Assembly (NCBI RefSeq): GCF_033958435.1
Contig: NC_134137.1
Coordinates: 124,470,001 to 124,534,000 of the forward strand
Length of the DNA: 64,000 nucleotides
Direction: 5' to 3'
Origin: Carettochelys insculpta
Lineage: Eukaryota; Chordata; Testudines; Carettochelyidae
A program made the translations under genes and the position numbers. Numbering within the stretch: position 1 is the stretch's first letter; each line of letters begins with the position of its first letter. The notes beneath the pieces were generated by a model. That model saw nothing but the letters and a program-made list of their open reading frames with translations. It was not told the DNA's origin and made no database searches. Below are positions 1 through 11,474 of the stretch, piece after piece.

Positions 1-659
1 AAAAGTCCACCCTGATTTAGTGATGTAGTGAGTGAATCAATTAGAAATGAAACAAAAAATTCCAGAAAATTGATGTGGGAAGCTAACATCATGAAGAAAA
101 CACCATCAACCACAGAAAAAATGAAGAATTAAAGGATAGAAATGTAATTCATATTAATCAATACAATTTTATGGAAATAGGTTTTGTCACGCAAATATGA
201 TTTCACTCCCTGTTGAAATTACAAGTTTGATTAATAAAAATAACTGCACAAATGTAACATACAGTAGAACCTCATAGCTATGAATAAAGTTATGAACTGG
301 CCAGTCAGGCACACACCTCATTTGCAACTGGAAGCACACGGTCTGGCAGCAACAGCGGCAGCAGAGAAAAAAGCAAATACTGTAGTGTATTCAATTGAAA
401 CTATTAAAAATAAAGGCAAAGCAGAATTTTTCTTCTGCATATTAAAGTTTAAAGCTGTATTAAGTCAACGTTCAGTTGTAAACATGTGAAATAACCACCA
501 TAACATTTTGTTCAAAATTACCAACATTTTAGAGTTAAGAACAACCTGCATTCCTGAAATGTTTGTAACTCTGAGATTCTACTATACTGAGAATTCTCAG
601 GGTGTTTAACTTAGGACCGAATGACATTCTGACTAAAAATTAGCACTACACAATATCAA
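1..659. other. NCK2 intron, nothing recognised
   Basis: AT-rich intronic sequence downstream of the NCK2 exon. I see no conserved protein frame or repeat family I can name. Confidence 0.5.
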
Positions 660-1875
660 AAGAGTACACTTTAAATGGACTAAACTAGATATCAGATGGC
701 TCTCAAAAAGTAGTCACGAATGGGAAATCACGTGGCCTTTCTGGTGGCATTCTACAGGGACTTGTACTAGGTCCTGACATCGTTCAGTATTTTAATATAT
801 GATCTGGAAGTAAATGATAAAACACTGCTGACAAAATTTGCAGATGACTAAGACTGGTGGAATGGTAAATGATAAGGAGAGGGCAGTCATAGGAAGCAAC
901 CTGGATCACTTGATAGCCTGACCCCATTAAAACAAAGTATATTTTAACACAGCTGGAAGCAAGCCATAGCTACAGAACTGGACTGTATTCTAAAAAGCAG
1001 TGACTTTGAAAAGAATTTAGGGGTCATAGCAGATAAGCTATTCAACATAAAATTCCAGCATGATGCTGTGGCAAAAGGGCTAACATGATCTTCAGATTTA
1101 TAAAAGGGAATTACAAAGAGCAGGGAGATAATTTTAGCTCTGTATCTAGCATCAGAGAGACTGATCGGGGAAAACTGAGGTCAGTGCTGGCATCCACATT
1201 GTAAAAGGAAATGTTTTAAAAACGAGAGAGTACGAGGAAAAGAGAAACAAATGTGTTGAGAGCTAGAGACTACAGAGAACCATCAGGAGCTCCATCTATT
1301 TTGCTTATCAAAAAGATTAGAATTTTATCACAATGCGGAAATGTAACACTGTTGAAAAAAGTGAACATCCTTCTGGGCTCTACTCGCAGTGGTACTGTGT
1401 CCAGTTCTGGGTATCAGACTTCAGAAAGCATGTGGACAAATTGGAGAGAGCCCAGAAAAGTGTGACAAAAACGACTAAAGGTCTAGAACACGTCCTATGA
1501 AGGAAGAATGAAAAATTGGGTTTGCTTAGTCTGGAAAAAAGACGACAAAAGGGACATGAAAACAGTTTTCAAATATGTAAAAGACTGTTTACAAGGAGGG
1601 GGACAATGGTTTTCATTAATCTGAGGAGAGGGAAAGAAGCAATGGTCTTAAATTGCAGCAATGGCTGTTTAGATTAGACATTAGGAAAATCTTTCTGTTA
1701 GGGCGATTTAACACTGGAATAAATTGTCCAGGGAGATAGTGGAATTTCCACTGGATATTTTTTAAAGAGCAAGTTAGACTAACACATGTCAGAAAGAGTC
1801 CATACTTAATCCTGCCATGAATGCACAGGTCTGGACTAGACAACTTTTGAAGGTCCCACTCCGTTCTACCACTAC
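660..1875 (+). repeat. CR1 LINE, old 5'-truncated copy
   Basis: The stretch follows the 3' half of CR1 ORF2 through to the tail. 'GGGACTTGTACTAGGTCCTG' matches the RT box around PQGSVLGP, 'AAATTTGCAGATGAC' encodes the KFADD active-site region, and 'AATTGGAGAGAGCCCAGAAAA' and 'TAAATTGTCCAGGGAGATAG' are the late CR1 blocks. Every frame is broken by stops and indels. It is antisense to NCK2 and lies in the intron after the first coding exon. Confidence 0.8.
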
Positions 1876-4008
1876 CTTTACAAGGAGAACATAATAAGTA
1901 TTAAAGGACATTGCACATATAAGGCTCTTTGTGAGTCATGTTTAAAAAATAACCACAACGATTCCCAGAGAAATGTTTTCACAGAATATATATAGAGAGC
2001 CCTCCTGTCCCATCCCTATGAAACCACTGAGATTTTTCAGACAGCAGGGGTATGGGGGTGGGAAAATGGGGATCCTTGCTGAGGCTGCATCTTGCTTTTC
2101 AGGTATCAGTGGGCTGGTTCCAACCCAGGGAGTTGTGAGAGGAGCAGTGCAGGGCAGGGAAAGGGGATCGCTCACCACATGGTGCTGGCCAGTTCACTCC
2201 AGGCTGTCACTGCTACTTTCCTGCCTAGAGAGTGGGGAGGAGTTGGCAATGATAGTGCTTGACAATTAGGAGCCCCAGTTCTGGCCTGGCCACCAACAAG
2301 CTCAACAGACACCCCCCAGGAGCTGAAACCAGTACTGATAGCTTGGAGCACAAGCAGAAGTGTGTGTCATGGACAGGTCACAGGAAGTAAACAAAAATTC
2401 ATAGCCAGTGACCATCCATGACTCATATTATATACCCCAGACTAAACCTTCATTTCTCAGGGGCCCCAGAGGTGCTTGGGGGAATAGGGGTGAAGAGCCT
2501 GGGACCCCTGCTTATTCTGGAGGGGTGAGGTAGCTGGAGGGGCCATCAGGCTTCCCTACCTGGCTCAGTCAGGCCCCTAGAAGAGGTGACATGTTCAGGC
2601 ATGGTTGGAGGGGGTGAGGATGGGGGGGGGGGGGCGGGCGGTTCCCATGCCCTGCCCCCACCCTAAGCTCCAGCTTGAAAGCTTCCACTGGCCAGAAGCC
2701 AGAGCTAGTGGGAGCTGCAAGGGGGGTGCCTTATGGAAAGACAGCATGCAGAGAGGCAAAGGACACCCCACTGCTTCCAGGGAGCCCCACGTGGCAACTT
2801 ATTCTTAGAAACCAATCCCATGCTCATGTCATGAACCCCTCCCACCTGAGACCTGCTGGTGTGGGGTAGGGAGAGTGGTGGCCCAAGACCGCCCAAGCAG
2901 TGGCTGATGCAGTTTCCTCAAAGGCTGCCCAAGCTGTGTAGGGGCCGCTGTAGAAGGCACAGAGACCCTGGAAAGTCATGGAATCCGTGATTTCTGTGAT
3001 CTCCGTGACAAACTCACAGCTGCTTAACTACAGCAGCTCAATCAGAAGGGAGGCACTGGAGGCATGTCATGAAAGATGCAATCTACAGAGAGTCTAGCCC
3101 ATCAAAGAAAACAAGATGAATTAAAACTCCCATAAGGCTGAAGGATCGCATTTCCAAATTAACAAATGTGGTTTGCAGTTGCCGGTTTTCAGCCTAAAAT
3201 TTGGGGGGTTCTGCTGAAAACTCAAAAAAAATTTGTTTAAATATATGAATTTGAATTAGTCTTTTCCTATTTTTGCCAAAGTTTCCCCACATAATTGTTT
3301 CAGCCAGGTCTTGACATATATTTGCTTCCGTTTTAATCCTTACATTCTGAAACATCACTATGTTTATAACAGCAAGAATCACTGGTACTATTTGATACTT
3401 ATGTAGCCTTTATCTACAGCTATATAGTCATTTAACAGTTATTTAATGAAGGGAAAGTCATAATTACCAACATCAGTGAAAGACATTCCAAAAATGAGGA
3501 CCTAAATTCTAAAAAAGGCACGGTAAAGCCCTCTCATGATTTACGCTATTGATCTTAAAGTACTGATCCACAAGAGTCATGTAGCTGATAAATTTTGCAA
3601 ATAAGAGCAAAGAATTCAGTGGGGAAAAGATTAAACATGTGGATAAAAATCATTAACTGACTTACTAACACACCTCACCAAAACACAGTTTCAGTTCTTA
3701 ATTTCCACTTGGACTTTCTTTTCGAATAGAAGAATTAGAAAATGTTAGGTCAATGAAAAAAAATTAAGCACTACAGCTATGAACATAGGGAACGACAGAA
3801 AAAAAATGTTTCTTGCTTTACATTCACATGGATTATGAGCAAAATCTTTACTGACCACATTGATCAATTTTTTCACCAAAACATTAAACGCTACCCCTCA
3901 GTATCAGAACCAAAATATCTCCAAAGCAGTAATTTTTCCTCAGACAAATTCATGTTTAACAATAACTTAAAAGTTACCAATGGTATCTGACCCCTGCAAA
4001 AGCAGCAG
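1876..4008. other. NCK2 intron with GC-rich patch and G-run
   Basis: Positions 2260-2960 are GC-rich, with a pure G tract near 2620-2634. The rest is AT-rich. 'GTGATTTCTGTGATCTCCGTG' near 2987 resembles a dispersed reptilian repeat, but I cannot name the family. There is no supported gene. Confidence 0.4.
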
Positions 4009-4014
4009 ACTTAC
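4009..4014 (-). other. NCK2: Splice donor after NCK2 residue 75
   Basis: On the minus strand the exon ends TTGG followed by GTAAGT, a consensus donor. It interrupts codon 76 (glycine) after its first base, and the open frame beyond it loses all resemblance to NCK2. Confidence 0.9.
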
Positions 4015-4256
4015 CCAATGTGTCTTTTAGATTTTTAACCAGGGAGCCTTTCTTCAAGCTGTTCTTTCGCTCCACATAATTTGACGGCACATATCCCGTT
4101 TTGTTGGCCGCGTTTCTTACCCTCCACCATGTTTTGGAATCATCCAGCAGCCAGAGGCGCTCATTCTTCTTGATGTCAAGTTCTTGGTCCTGTTGTGCAG
4201 TGTAATCCCACTTGGCTATAACAATAACTTCTTCTGTCATCTTTCATGGAGTCCCT
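4015..4256 (-). CDS. NCK2: NCK2 first coding exon (N-terminal SH3 domain)
   Basis: The exon encodes residues 1-75 plus the first base of codon 76 of the cytoplasmic adaptor NCK2, which links phosphotyrosine signalling to the actin cytoskeleton. From the start codon at 4240 the reading begins [20 protein letters not shown], which I recall as the NCK2 N-terminus; NCK1 differs there (AEEVVVVAKFDY). This is the first SH3 domain, about residues 2-60: an ALYDY-like AKWDY box, acidic ELDIKKNE, paired W38-W39, and GYVPSNYV, followed by the linker [19 protein letters not shown] recall arginine where this copy has K47. The acceptor is a pyrimidine-rich tract ending in GCAG at 4257-4260, and the exon ends in phase 1 at a GTAAGT donor. 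Sixteen bases of 5' UTR precede the ATG, which has A at -3. Later exons lie below the window's first base, and non-coding 5' exons must lie at higher coordinates. The identification is firm. Confidence 0.96.
4176..4247 (-). other. Short upstream ORF overlapping the NCK2 start
   Basis: An ATG seven bases before the NCK2 ATG opens a different frame of 23 codons that ends in TGA inside the coding region. Its context is weak (T at -3), while the NCK2 ATG has A at -3. It could slightly reduce initiation at the main start. This is visible in sequence; its function is not established. Confidence 0.4.
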
Positions 4257-4278
4257 CTGCAACAAAATAGTGGAAAAG
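4257..4278 (-). other. NCK2: Splice acceptor of NCK2 coding exon 1
   Basis: Read on the minus strand, a T-rich tract (TTTTCCACTATTTTGTTGCAG) ends in GCAG immediately before AGGGACTCC of the exon. The acceptor shows that the ATG-bearing exon is not the first exon of the gene, so a spliced 5' UTR exon exists upstream at higher coordinates. Confidence 0.85.
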
Positions 4279-5015
4279 TTCATTAACATACTCTACTCTT
4301 TCATATTGAGATAATGGAAGGGGGAACTTGTATAAACTTACATTCCTTTGGGGGAAAAACAGTCATACAAATGTAAATGAAAAACCAAGCTTGCTTAACA
4401 CTATTATCATTTCATTTCTCTCACTAAATTAGGATATCCTGGTAATATAGTCTAATAAACATGTGTTTAACTTTCTTCTTCTGGACTATCATATAATGAT
4501 GTTAGACCGCAAGAATATCTGTAAAAGTTTTTAGATCTAACATATAGAACATACAGCCTTTATACAAGTATAAAACTGTTCCTACATTCTTCAAAAACCT
4601 CTTAATAAGAACACTAGTAGTACAGTCCAAAAAATAATTTTTCCTTTCTATCCTCTTTCTACATTACATCTTTCTATAATGACTGTCACTCAAAAATTTC
4701 CTCACATAGTTTAAAAATACTGAAAAGAATACTTTAAAAAAAAAAGGCTTAAAAATAAGAACCTGAGTGTTTTATTCTCTAAAAAAGAGGAAGATGTAAC
4801 TTTTGGATCTGTTCAGTTACATGAATTTTTACTTCAACAGTGAAAACAGGTATGTTCTTCTAGTCTGTATCATTTTAAAAATGGCACTACTTTTTAAGCC
4901 TTTGTTCAATGACTCGGGTAAAGTATAGAATACAGCTGTCCATCTCAGAATGCATCCTTCTTTTTTGTTCTCTGGAGTAGCATGGCAGGAGGTGGCAGGG
5001 GAGAGAGTTAGAGAG
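4279..5015. other. Intron upstream of NCK2 coding exon
   Basis: AT-rich sequence with no recognisable repeat or conserved frame. Confidence 0.4.
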
Positions 5016-5017
5016 TA

Positions 5018-5659
5018 CAGGTTGAACCTCTCTAACCCAGAATCCTTAACCTGACATGATTTCACTTAGCTGGCTAACACTATCATGGGTGTGGCCAAGT
5101 TTCCTGTGGTCCCATAAATTTTGTTTACAGCCACCAGTCCTGACTCAGTGTTTTGTGCTGTTATTTATCTGCAATTTACTACTAAATGTTTTCTAAGAGG
5201 CCAGCAGGTGGTAAAAGTGTTGGTAATACTGCTAAATTTTCCAGGGGTCTGCTGCATGCAGCTCTTTAAGGATGTCTTTGGGGCTCCTGATGCTATAATT
5301 GGGGGGGGGGGGTTTGAGGGGTTAGGGGAAACCAACACCACTCCTGATTTTTTTCGATAAGCTGTGAATGTCGTGCAAAAAACATGTATTGCATTACAAA
5401 TCACTGTGTGCACACTGCTCTTAAAATAAGGGTTACAAAAAGCATGGTTTGTTGTTATTTATTAAGGACCATCTCCTATTCATGTGCATTGCGGCTCTTG
5501 AAGTATTGAGTTTTTTACTGAATTAAAGAAAATGTCCCTTCTTGCTACTTTGGTTGCTGACCTCTTTGCTAGACAATACTGACCTCCCCTGGTCCAACAA
5601 ATTCCCATATTTGGCACTGGTCAGGCCCTAAGGGTGTCGGATAAGTGAGGTTCAACCTG
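5018..5659. mobile_element. TA-flanked MITE, Tigger-like
   Basis: The ends are inverted repeats: CAGGTTGAACCTCTCTAACC on the left and, read inward on the other strand, CAGGTTGAACCTCACTTATC on the right. Both ends abut TA dinucleotides (5016-5017 and 5660-5661), the target duplication of the Tc1/mariner superfamily. The CAGG start suggests a pogo/Tigger type. There is no transposase frame, so the copy is non-autonomous. Other members are at 21640-22017 and 57995-58312, with partial ends at 45904 and 61502. Confidence 0.75.
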
Positions 5660-5661
5660 TA

Positions 5662-6631
5662 GGAGGAACAAACAGCCAAGGCTTCTCTTACCCCTCCCCC
5701 CCTCTCTGCCCTTTATTTATAAGGCTTGACAAGACTGGGTGAATAGTTCCTTCTGCCCACATAGGACTGAAGCTGTTTCCTGAATAAGCTATTATTTGGT
5801 TGAGCAGGGGAAGCCATACTCCCCTCTACTCTCATCATGGCAAAGTGGAAGCTAGGAATAATTTAGCCCTGTAAAAGCAAGGAGCTTTCTTTAAAAACTG
5901 AAAAGCATGTCTCAAGAGATAATAAAAGCAGTAACATTCAAATAAATAACAGCCTGTCTTATTTCATCCGCTTAGTAATTCCTTGGGATCTTTGAATGAA
6001 AAGTAACACATAGGATTTCTATATTAAACAGAATTAAATTGATTTTTGATCTTTCAGGGTTAGCACAATAGCTATTTTTGAAAGCATGAAGTCAAATATG
6101 TGGTGTGGCCAGGTCAGTACCTCTCCTGGGCACCAGACCTCTGTTCGGTCTACAGTCTCACAGCATGGGACTGGTTTGCCTGCTGTCTTCTGGTGCTGTT
6201 GGTATTCTCCTTTGTTACTCTCTCTCTCCTTGCCTGCTCTAATGTCCTCTTCCACTTTCCAAACTCCTCTTCCATTCTCTCCATCTTCCCTACTGAGGAA
6301 AGGCTTTTAAAAGGGTGCACGGCAGCCTCAAATAGGACCAAATGGCACTAACTGATTTATAGCACTCTGCCTGTGATATAACACCTGATTGCCAGGGCTG
6401 TTTTTGCTTTTCAGAGCTGCCTCCCTCCCCTCGTGAGCTAGTCCTCTGGTCTGACCCTGTCACAGTGGACTATCTCAAATGCATTTCAATTTGGTAGCAT
6501 CAGTTTTTAAATGCTTCTCAATTACAAAATCTTCGCATATTTTCTTTTCTCATCTACCTTTATATCATTTAGCACTGAGCAAATTATAATATTGGAGTTG
6601 AGGCAAACTTTGAAAAGTACCAAAAAAATTA
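5662..6631. other. Intron, nothing recognised
   Basis: Mixed AT-rich intron; overlapping short frames on both strands near 6030-6350 have no family resemblance. Confidence 0.35.
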
Positions 6632-6720
6632 ATATTTGGAGGTGGGGGGGAATGTCTAACACCTGTGAGGGGGCTGGCCTAGATAACCTCCTGATGTTCC
6701 TTCCAGTCCTATGATTCTGT
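6632..6720 (+). repeat. CR1 3' end fragment
   Basis: 'GGCCTAGATAACCTCCTGA' and 'TTCCTTCCAGTCCTATGATT' are the standard 3' end of CR1, ending in the ATTCTATGATTCT-type tail. Only about the last 90 bases remain. Confidence 0.75.
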
Positions 6721-6913
6721 GTTTTTGGCGGTTTTGGTTTCAAGATCCAACTTGTGCAGTACCTACCTACAGTGCAAGCCATGCAAATTCAGAGCTTTTG
6801 TGACAAAATGAAGGGGAAGTGTGAAAACACAAATAAAAGCAGTTTATTTTATCAGAGGCCACAAAACACTAAGATGTCTTACTCAGGACTCTACATGACA
6901 CTATAAAGTCATC

Positions 6914-7018
6914 ACAAAACAGCAGAAATGTAGCACTTTAAAGACTAACAAAATGATTTATTCGGTGACGAGCTTTTGCGAGACTGACCCACTTCTTCAG
7001 ATCAATTTCATTTCCAAT
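6914..7018 (+). repeat. Retroposon-like unit, left arm
   Basis: The core 'AGCACTTTAAAGACTAACAA' followed by a 'GACCCACTTCTTCAGATC' block recurs in this window. The inverted counterpart is at 9716-9828, so the two arms formed a palindrome-like element before the Myb transposon inserted between them at 7022. The family is not named here. Confidence 0.6.
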
Positions 7019-7021
7019 GCA

Positions 7022-9551
7022 GGGTGTGTCTACACTAGCTGGCTACTTTGAAGTAGCCGGCACAACATCGAAATAGCACGCGTTGTGTCTACACGTGCCA
7101 TGCGCTATTTCGACATTGAAATTGACATTAGGTGGTGAGATGTTGAAATCACTATTCCTATCAGAAGATGGCAATAGTGCCCAACTTCGACCTCCAACGT
7201 CGAAGTAGGGCATGTGTAGACGATCCGCATCCCGCTACTTCGAAATAGGGGGGTCCTCCATGACAGCAGAGGGGTTGAGACGTTCTGTCCAGCCCCTATG
7301 GAGCTCTATGGCACCCACGTGCAGCAGCCTTTAAAGCACCATGGACCCAGATTTCCTGTGGCAGGAAGCTGTGAGTGTGCAGGCAGCAGCACATGCATGT
7401 TAGCCCTGCACACCCTCCAGAGGCCCCGAACTACCACCCACCATCCATGGCATCGAGCCAGCCCCCAGAGCACCTCCACGGCTCCCCTTGCAGCCAAACG
7501 GGGGGCCAAGAAGGGGCGGGGCCCCTCCTGGTCAGAGGCCGAGCTCCGAGACCTGCTGTGGCTCTGGGGTGAGGACGAGGCACTCCACATGATGGGGAGC
7601 AAGCGGCGGAATGCAGAAGCATTGGCCAGACTGGCCAAGGGTCTGGCCGCCCGGGGTCACCCTGCCTGCACTCCGGATTATGTCCAGAGCAAGGTGAAGG
7701 AGTTGCGGCAGTCTTACACCTGGCCTGGGCCTGGGCCCGGGCCAGGCCTTGGCCAGTCGGTCTGGGGCCGCCCCCACCGCTTGCCCCTACTACAGTGAGC
7801 TCAGGGCCATCCTGGGCCTCCGGGACACCACCTCCCTCTTGGCCACCCTTGACACTAAGGTGGACGAGCCCCAGCAGGCCTCGCAGCTGGAGTCCGGCCC
7901 GGAGGCCAGACCTGCACCCTAGGACCCACCTGAGGAGCCCTCCTTCAGGGCGGCGGCGGAGGGGTCCAGCAGTGAGGGGCAGGGGTCTTCATAGACCTCA
8001 TCTCCCAGAGCACCAGCTGGGCGTTCCCCCAACCGCAGCAGTGGATGGTCAGGTACGTACCCCACAGTGCGCACAACCATGGGCCACAGGGTGGGGGCAT
8101 CGGACATGACCGGGAGCCCCACACACCCCCAGCGGACCCCGTCCTGCAACTTCCTAGCCACAGCACGGCGGCATGGCCATCAATGCCCATCAGCACCCGC
8201 ACCCATAGACAGCGCTGTGCCCTACCCCTGGGGGGCAGGGGGACCATGAAATGGGGACACCACGCCCACCGATGGGGATGGGTACCCAGCACCCAAGGGG
8301 GGGTGGGGGGAAACAGGCCCCGGGCCAGGGCACAGTACTAACAGCCTTCCCTTCTCTCTCTGCAGCTGCACCATCCAAGGCCCCAGGCACCCTCTGTGGA
8401 CCCCGAGAGCCCACCGGAGATCAGCCACAGCCAGCACCCAGGGACACCCCCAAGGCCAAGGGGACGGTCATGACACCTCTGGACCCACTGCATGGCCCCC
8501 ATGGACCCCCAGCTCCTGGTAGCTCTCCAGCAGCAAATGCAAGTGGCTGAGGAGAGACTGAGGCTTGACCGGGAGGAGTCTACCTGGCGCTGGGTGGCAT
8601 GGCAGGATTTCATGGGTGTATTTTGGGACACAGCTGGGTCGCTCTGGGGGGCTGTCACCCAGCTCCCACCCCGTTACCCCCGTTGCCCCCCCCCCACCCC
8701 ACCTGCCTCGCCCCCTGCTGTGCTGCCTGACAGCCCCCCAGGACCAGAGCCCACTGGGGCTGATGACTGGCCAGTGGAGGCATCCCGGCCATACCTGCCA
8801 GTCCTCCTGGCCCCCAGCCAGGTGAGCCAGGGACCACGGACAATGGGTGGGGGGTGCACCCCTCTACACCCACCCCACACTGGCAGGGCTCCAGGAGGGT
8901 CTGCCAGTGCATATGGTAGTTCCACAGCCACTGGTCATCACACTCCCCCACGACCAGCTGTTCCCACCACTTGGAGCTGGTGGGGTAGCTCCAGAGGCGG
9001 CAGAGCACCCGGCAGGGGAGGAACAGGAGAGCCCAGTGGTCAGGGGTGTCCCTGTCTGCCCCCTGGGAGGGCCCCCTGCTAGGAGCTGCTGGGCGGCCTC
9101 CCGTGCAGCACCTAGCAGGGCACTGGCTCCCTGGGTGACAACTGGAAGACTTCCAGGTGCTGCTGCTGCTTGGGGTCCATAGCTGCTGTGCGTCAGTCTG
9201 CGAGAGCGTGGCTAGTGCTCTGCAGACCTCATGCTGTGCAGGCCAGGTATGTCTGGGAGGGCCCTTTAAAGAAGCGGCTTGCTGTTGTCCTGGAAGGGCC
9301 AGTGCAGACTGTGACCACATCCGCAGGCTTTCCTGTCCCCTTATTTCAACAGGAAGTGCTTGTGTGTGTGGACACTCCGCATTTCCTTCCAGGGTAGCTC
9401 CTTTCGATGTTTCCCGTCGCCACTTCAACACTGAATGTCAACGGCACTGGCCCTGGATGATGTGTAGATGATACGGAACGAAGTAGCCTATTTTGATGTT
9501 CTTACTTCAAAACAGGTTACTTAGACATAGTGTGCTAGTGTAGACGTAGCC
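7022..9551 (+). mobile_element. Harbinger-like transposon with Myb-like gene
   Basis: A 2.5-kb element with ends GGGTGTGTCTACACTAGC and, inward from the right, GGCTACGTCTACACTAGC (15 of 18 identical). The flanking triplets are GCA and ACA, close to the 3-bp duplication of PIF/Harbinger elements. It carries a two-exon Myb/SANT-like gene (7298-8700) and no recognisable DDE transposase on either strand. About 300 bp at the left and 400 bp at the right are also found in the 683-bp MITEs at 29570 and 37139, which makes this copy a larger relative of those MITEs. It interrupts an older repeat whose arms lie at 6914 and 9716. Confidence 0.7.
7298..8710 (+). pseudogene. Myb/SANT-like DNA-binding protein of Harbinger
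   Basis: From the ATG at 7298, residues 74-140 form a Myb/SANT-like domain of the type encoded by Harbinger transposons: RGPSWSEAELRDLLWLW with tryptophans 78, 88 and 90, a basic RRN, and SKVKELRQSY in the third helix. The frame shifts near residue 150 after a GC-rich repeat and resumes as CPYYSELRAILG, the usual next block, until a stop at 7920-7922. A plausible intron runs from a GTACGT donor (8053) to a pyrimidine-rich CTGCAG acceptor (8365). The second exon carries a helical glutamine/arginine-rich segment (LLVALQQQMQVAEERLRL). In this superfamily the Myb partner helps the transposase enter the nucleus and bind DNA. This copy is broken and is not a host gene. Confidence 0.65.
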
Positions 9552-9715
9552 ACAGACTGACATTTATAAATTGAGTTGAGGACTATAGGTGGTGACAACT
9601 GGTGTTCTGTTATATAACCTACACCTGTTATATAACACCCCCCCATTTGATTTGTCAGTTTTTGCTGCATTTTGTTTTTGGGTCCTCTGTTCTTATAAAT
9701 GTCAGCCTGTGTATT

Positions 9716-9861
9716 GGAAATGAGATTGATCTGACGAAATGGGTCTGTCCCATGAAAGTTCATCACCAAATAAATCATTTTGTTAGTCTTTAAAGTGCTG
9801 CATTTCTGCTGTTTTGTTTTCTTGGAGACAGTACGACTACCTCTCTATTACCAATCACAGA
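9716..9861 (-). repeat. Retroposon-like unit, right arm
   Basis: Read on the minus strand it gives the same core as 6914-7018 ('AGCACTTTAAAGACTAACAA', then a GGGACAGACCCA block). It extends outward into 'GTACGACTACCTCTCTATTA', which matches the end of the unit at 21320-21557. Confidence 0.6.
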
Positions 9862-10570
9862 ACTGAGTTATGGCTGTCAGGGTATTGGACATAGATGGTG
9901 CATTCTTCCGAACAAAGAAAGGTGAAATAAGCTGATTCACCTCAAAACAATGGTGAGGACAAATATTTGTAAACCAGCATGGAAGTCATGGCATGCATTT
10001 TTTTGCTGAGATATTGAGAGTGCAGAGGTTGTTCTATATCCTCATTCCTCAATTGGGGTAACATGAAACAGATTAGATGAAAAAGTTTGAACATGAGTCT
10101 ACACAGATAAAAGCTTTTCTTAAATTCCTCAAAAAGAATTGAAACTTGAAAACATTTAGTCACAAACAAGAAGTGAGGTTTTTACAATTCACAGTAGCTC
10201 TAACACGCCGGGGGAAGATTAAGAAATAGCCCATATTGCAGAAAATAAACCACTATAAATATCCTTTGAAAATGGAATTTTTAAAATAATTTTACCCTTC
10301 TGATGACATACTACAGTTTTGAGCTTCTGAACCAAGTTCCCTGATAAACTGACATCTCTGCCCTCAATTCATGCAAAACAGACAACACTTCACACATCAG
10401 TAAGTTGATGTGGCCAAAGGGAGACTGTAGTTGAACCCGTTCTGCTTGTTGGTGCTGTCAATACAATCTCTTTACAGTTTAGATTGGTTTATTTCAGCAA
10501 CTGTGAACTGGGACAGCCAATTCTCCCTACTCCCGTGTCCAAGCAGAACATCACTCACTCACTGTTCAGG
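9862..10570. other. Intron, nothing recognised
   Basis: AT-rich sequence without supported features. Confidence 0.35.
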
Positions 10571-10760
10571 AAGGCAACTATATTAGTCTGCAGCTTCACA
10601 AACAAGCAGTCCTACAGCACCTTAAAGACTAACAAATTAATGTACTGGTAATGAGCTTCTGTGGCTCAGAGGAAGTGGGTCTTACCCACAAAAGCTCATT
10701 ATCTAATAAATTAATCTGTTAGTCTTGAAGGTGCTACAGGACCACTTGTAATTTGTGAAT
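10571..10760 (+). repeat. Retroposon-like unit as a short inverted pair
   Basis: It starts 'GGCAACTATATTAGTCTGCA', then 'CAGCACCTTAAAGACTAACA'. After a short spacer the same core returns inverted ('TGTTAGTCTTGAAGGTGCTA'). The arms, about 10607-10665 and 10684-10757, could form a hairpin. Family as at 21320 and 62710. Confidence 0.65.
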
Positions 10761-11029
10761 GGACTACTAGTTAACTGAGGGTATGCAATTACCAGCTTTG
10801 GGTAGACTGAGGCTCCTTCATGCCTAAATATAATCTTTCAAGTAGAGAAATTCAGATCTTTTACATAAATAAGAAGTATTAAGACAAAAGACCTTCCCCT
10901 CTTTACTGCAATCTGCTACTTTTGACATCAGGTGCCAGAACAGCAGCCTCACGATGTAAGAGCATAGCTGTGTGAATCCTACTTTTTTGATCATATAATC
11001 ATGCAAGTTAAGGGTTTGAAGAGCTCTAA

Positions 11030-11470
11030 AGAGGCTACCTAGTCCCTGCGGATCAAAGCAGAACCAACCCCAAGTAAATCATTCCAGCCAGGGGTTTCTG
11101 GAAGACAAATAGCTACAAGGAGTATGTGATTTGACATGTACCACTTCCAGAGGTGTATGGCACCAACTGCAAATCTAAGATATTGTGATAGTGGTGTCCA
11201 ACACATCGAGAACATAGCAAGAGCATATAGTTGCTCGGAAACCATGGCTTGCCGTGAACCGCTTCTTGTCCCAGGATGCCAAGGTGTATTCCGACTCCTC
11301 TGATGGATCAGGTGCCTTGGTCATGCGTTTTGCCAAGTGGGCACTCCAGAACTAGGAGTGATGCATCCATGATGACTGTGATACTTGGGAAAGATAGGAA
11401 GAAAGGTATCCATGCACAAACGTGAAGGGAGTTGTCCACCACTGAAGTGAGGATATGACCCCCCCTTTGT
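11030..11470 (-). pseudogene. Decayed DIRS RT/RNase H piece
   Basis: The plus-strand text at 11310-11460 tracks the plus-strand text of the young DIRS copy at 54015-54180 in order and spacing: 'GTGGGCACTCCAGAACTAGG' against 'GTGTGCTCCCCACCCTCTGA', then 'GATGCATCCATGATGACT' against 'GAGGCATCTGTAGTAAG', then 'AAAGGTATCCATG' against 'AAGGGTACCCCTG'. That part of the young copy encodes the RNase H region. All frames are lost. Same orientation as the young copy. Confidence 0.5.
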
Positions 11471-11474
11471 TTTT

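Noticed and set aside
8492..9082. 196-codon open frame on the plus strand as an independent gene
   Set aside because: Its first 70 codons are better explained as exon 2 of the Myb-like gene; the remainder is low-complexity proline/glycine text.
8655..9431. 258-codon open frame on the minus strand
   Set aside because: It lies opposite the Myb exon and the GC-rich right end of the transposon; composition keeps frames open there and no domain is visible.
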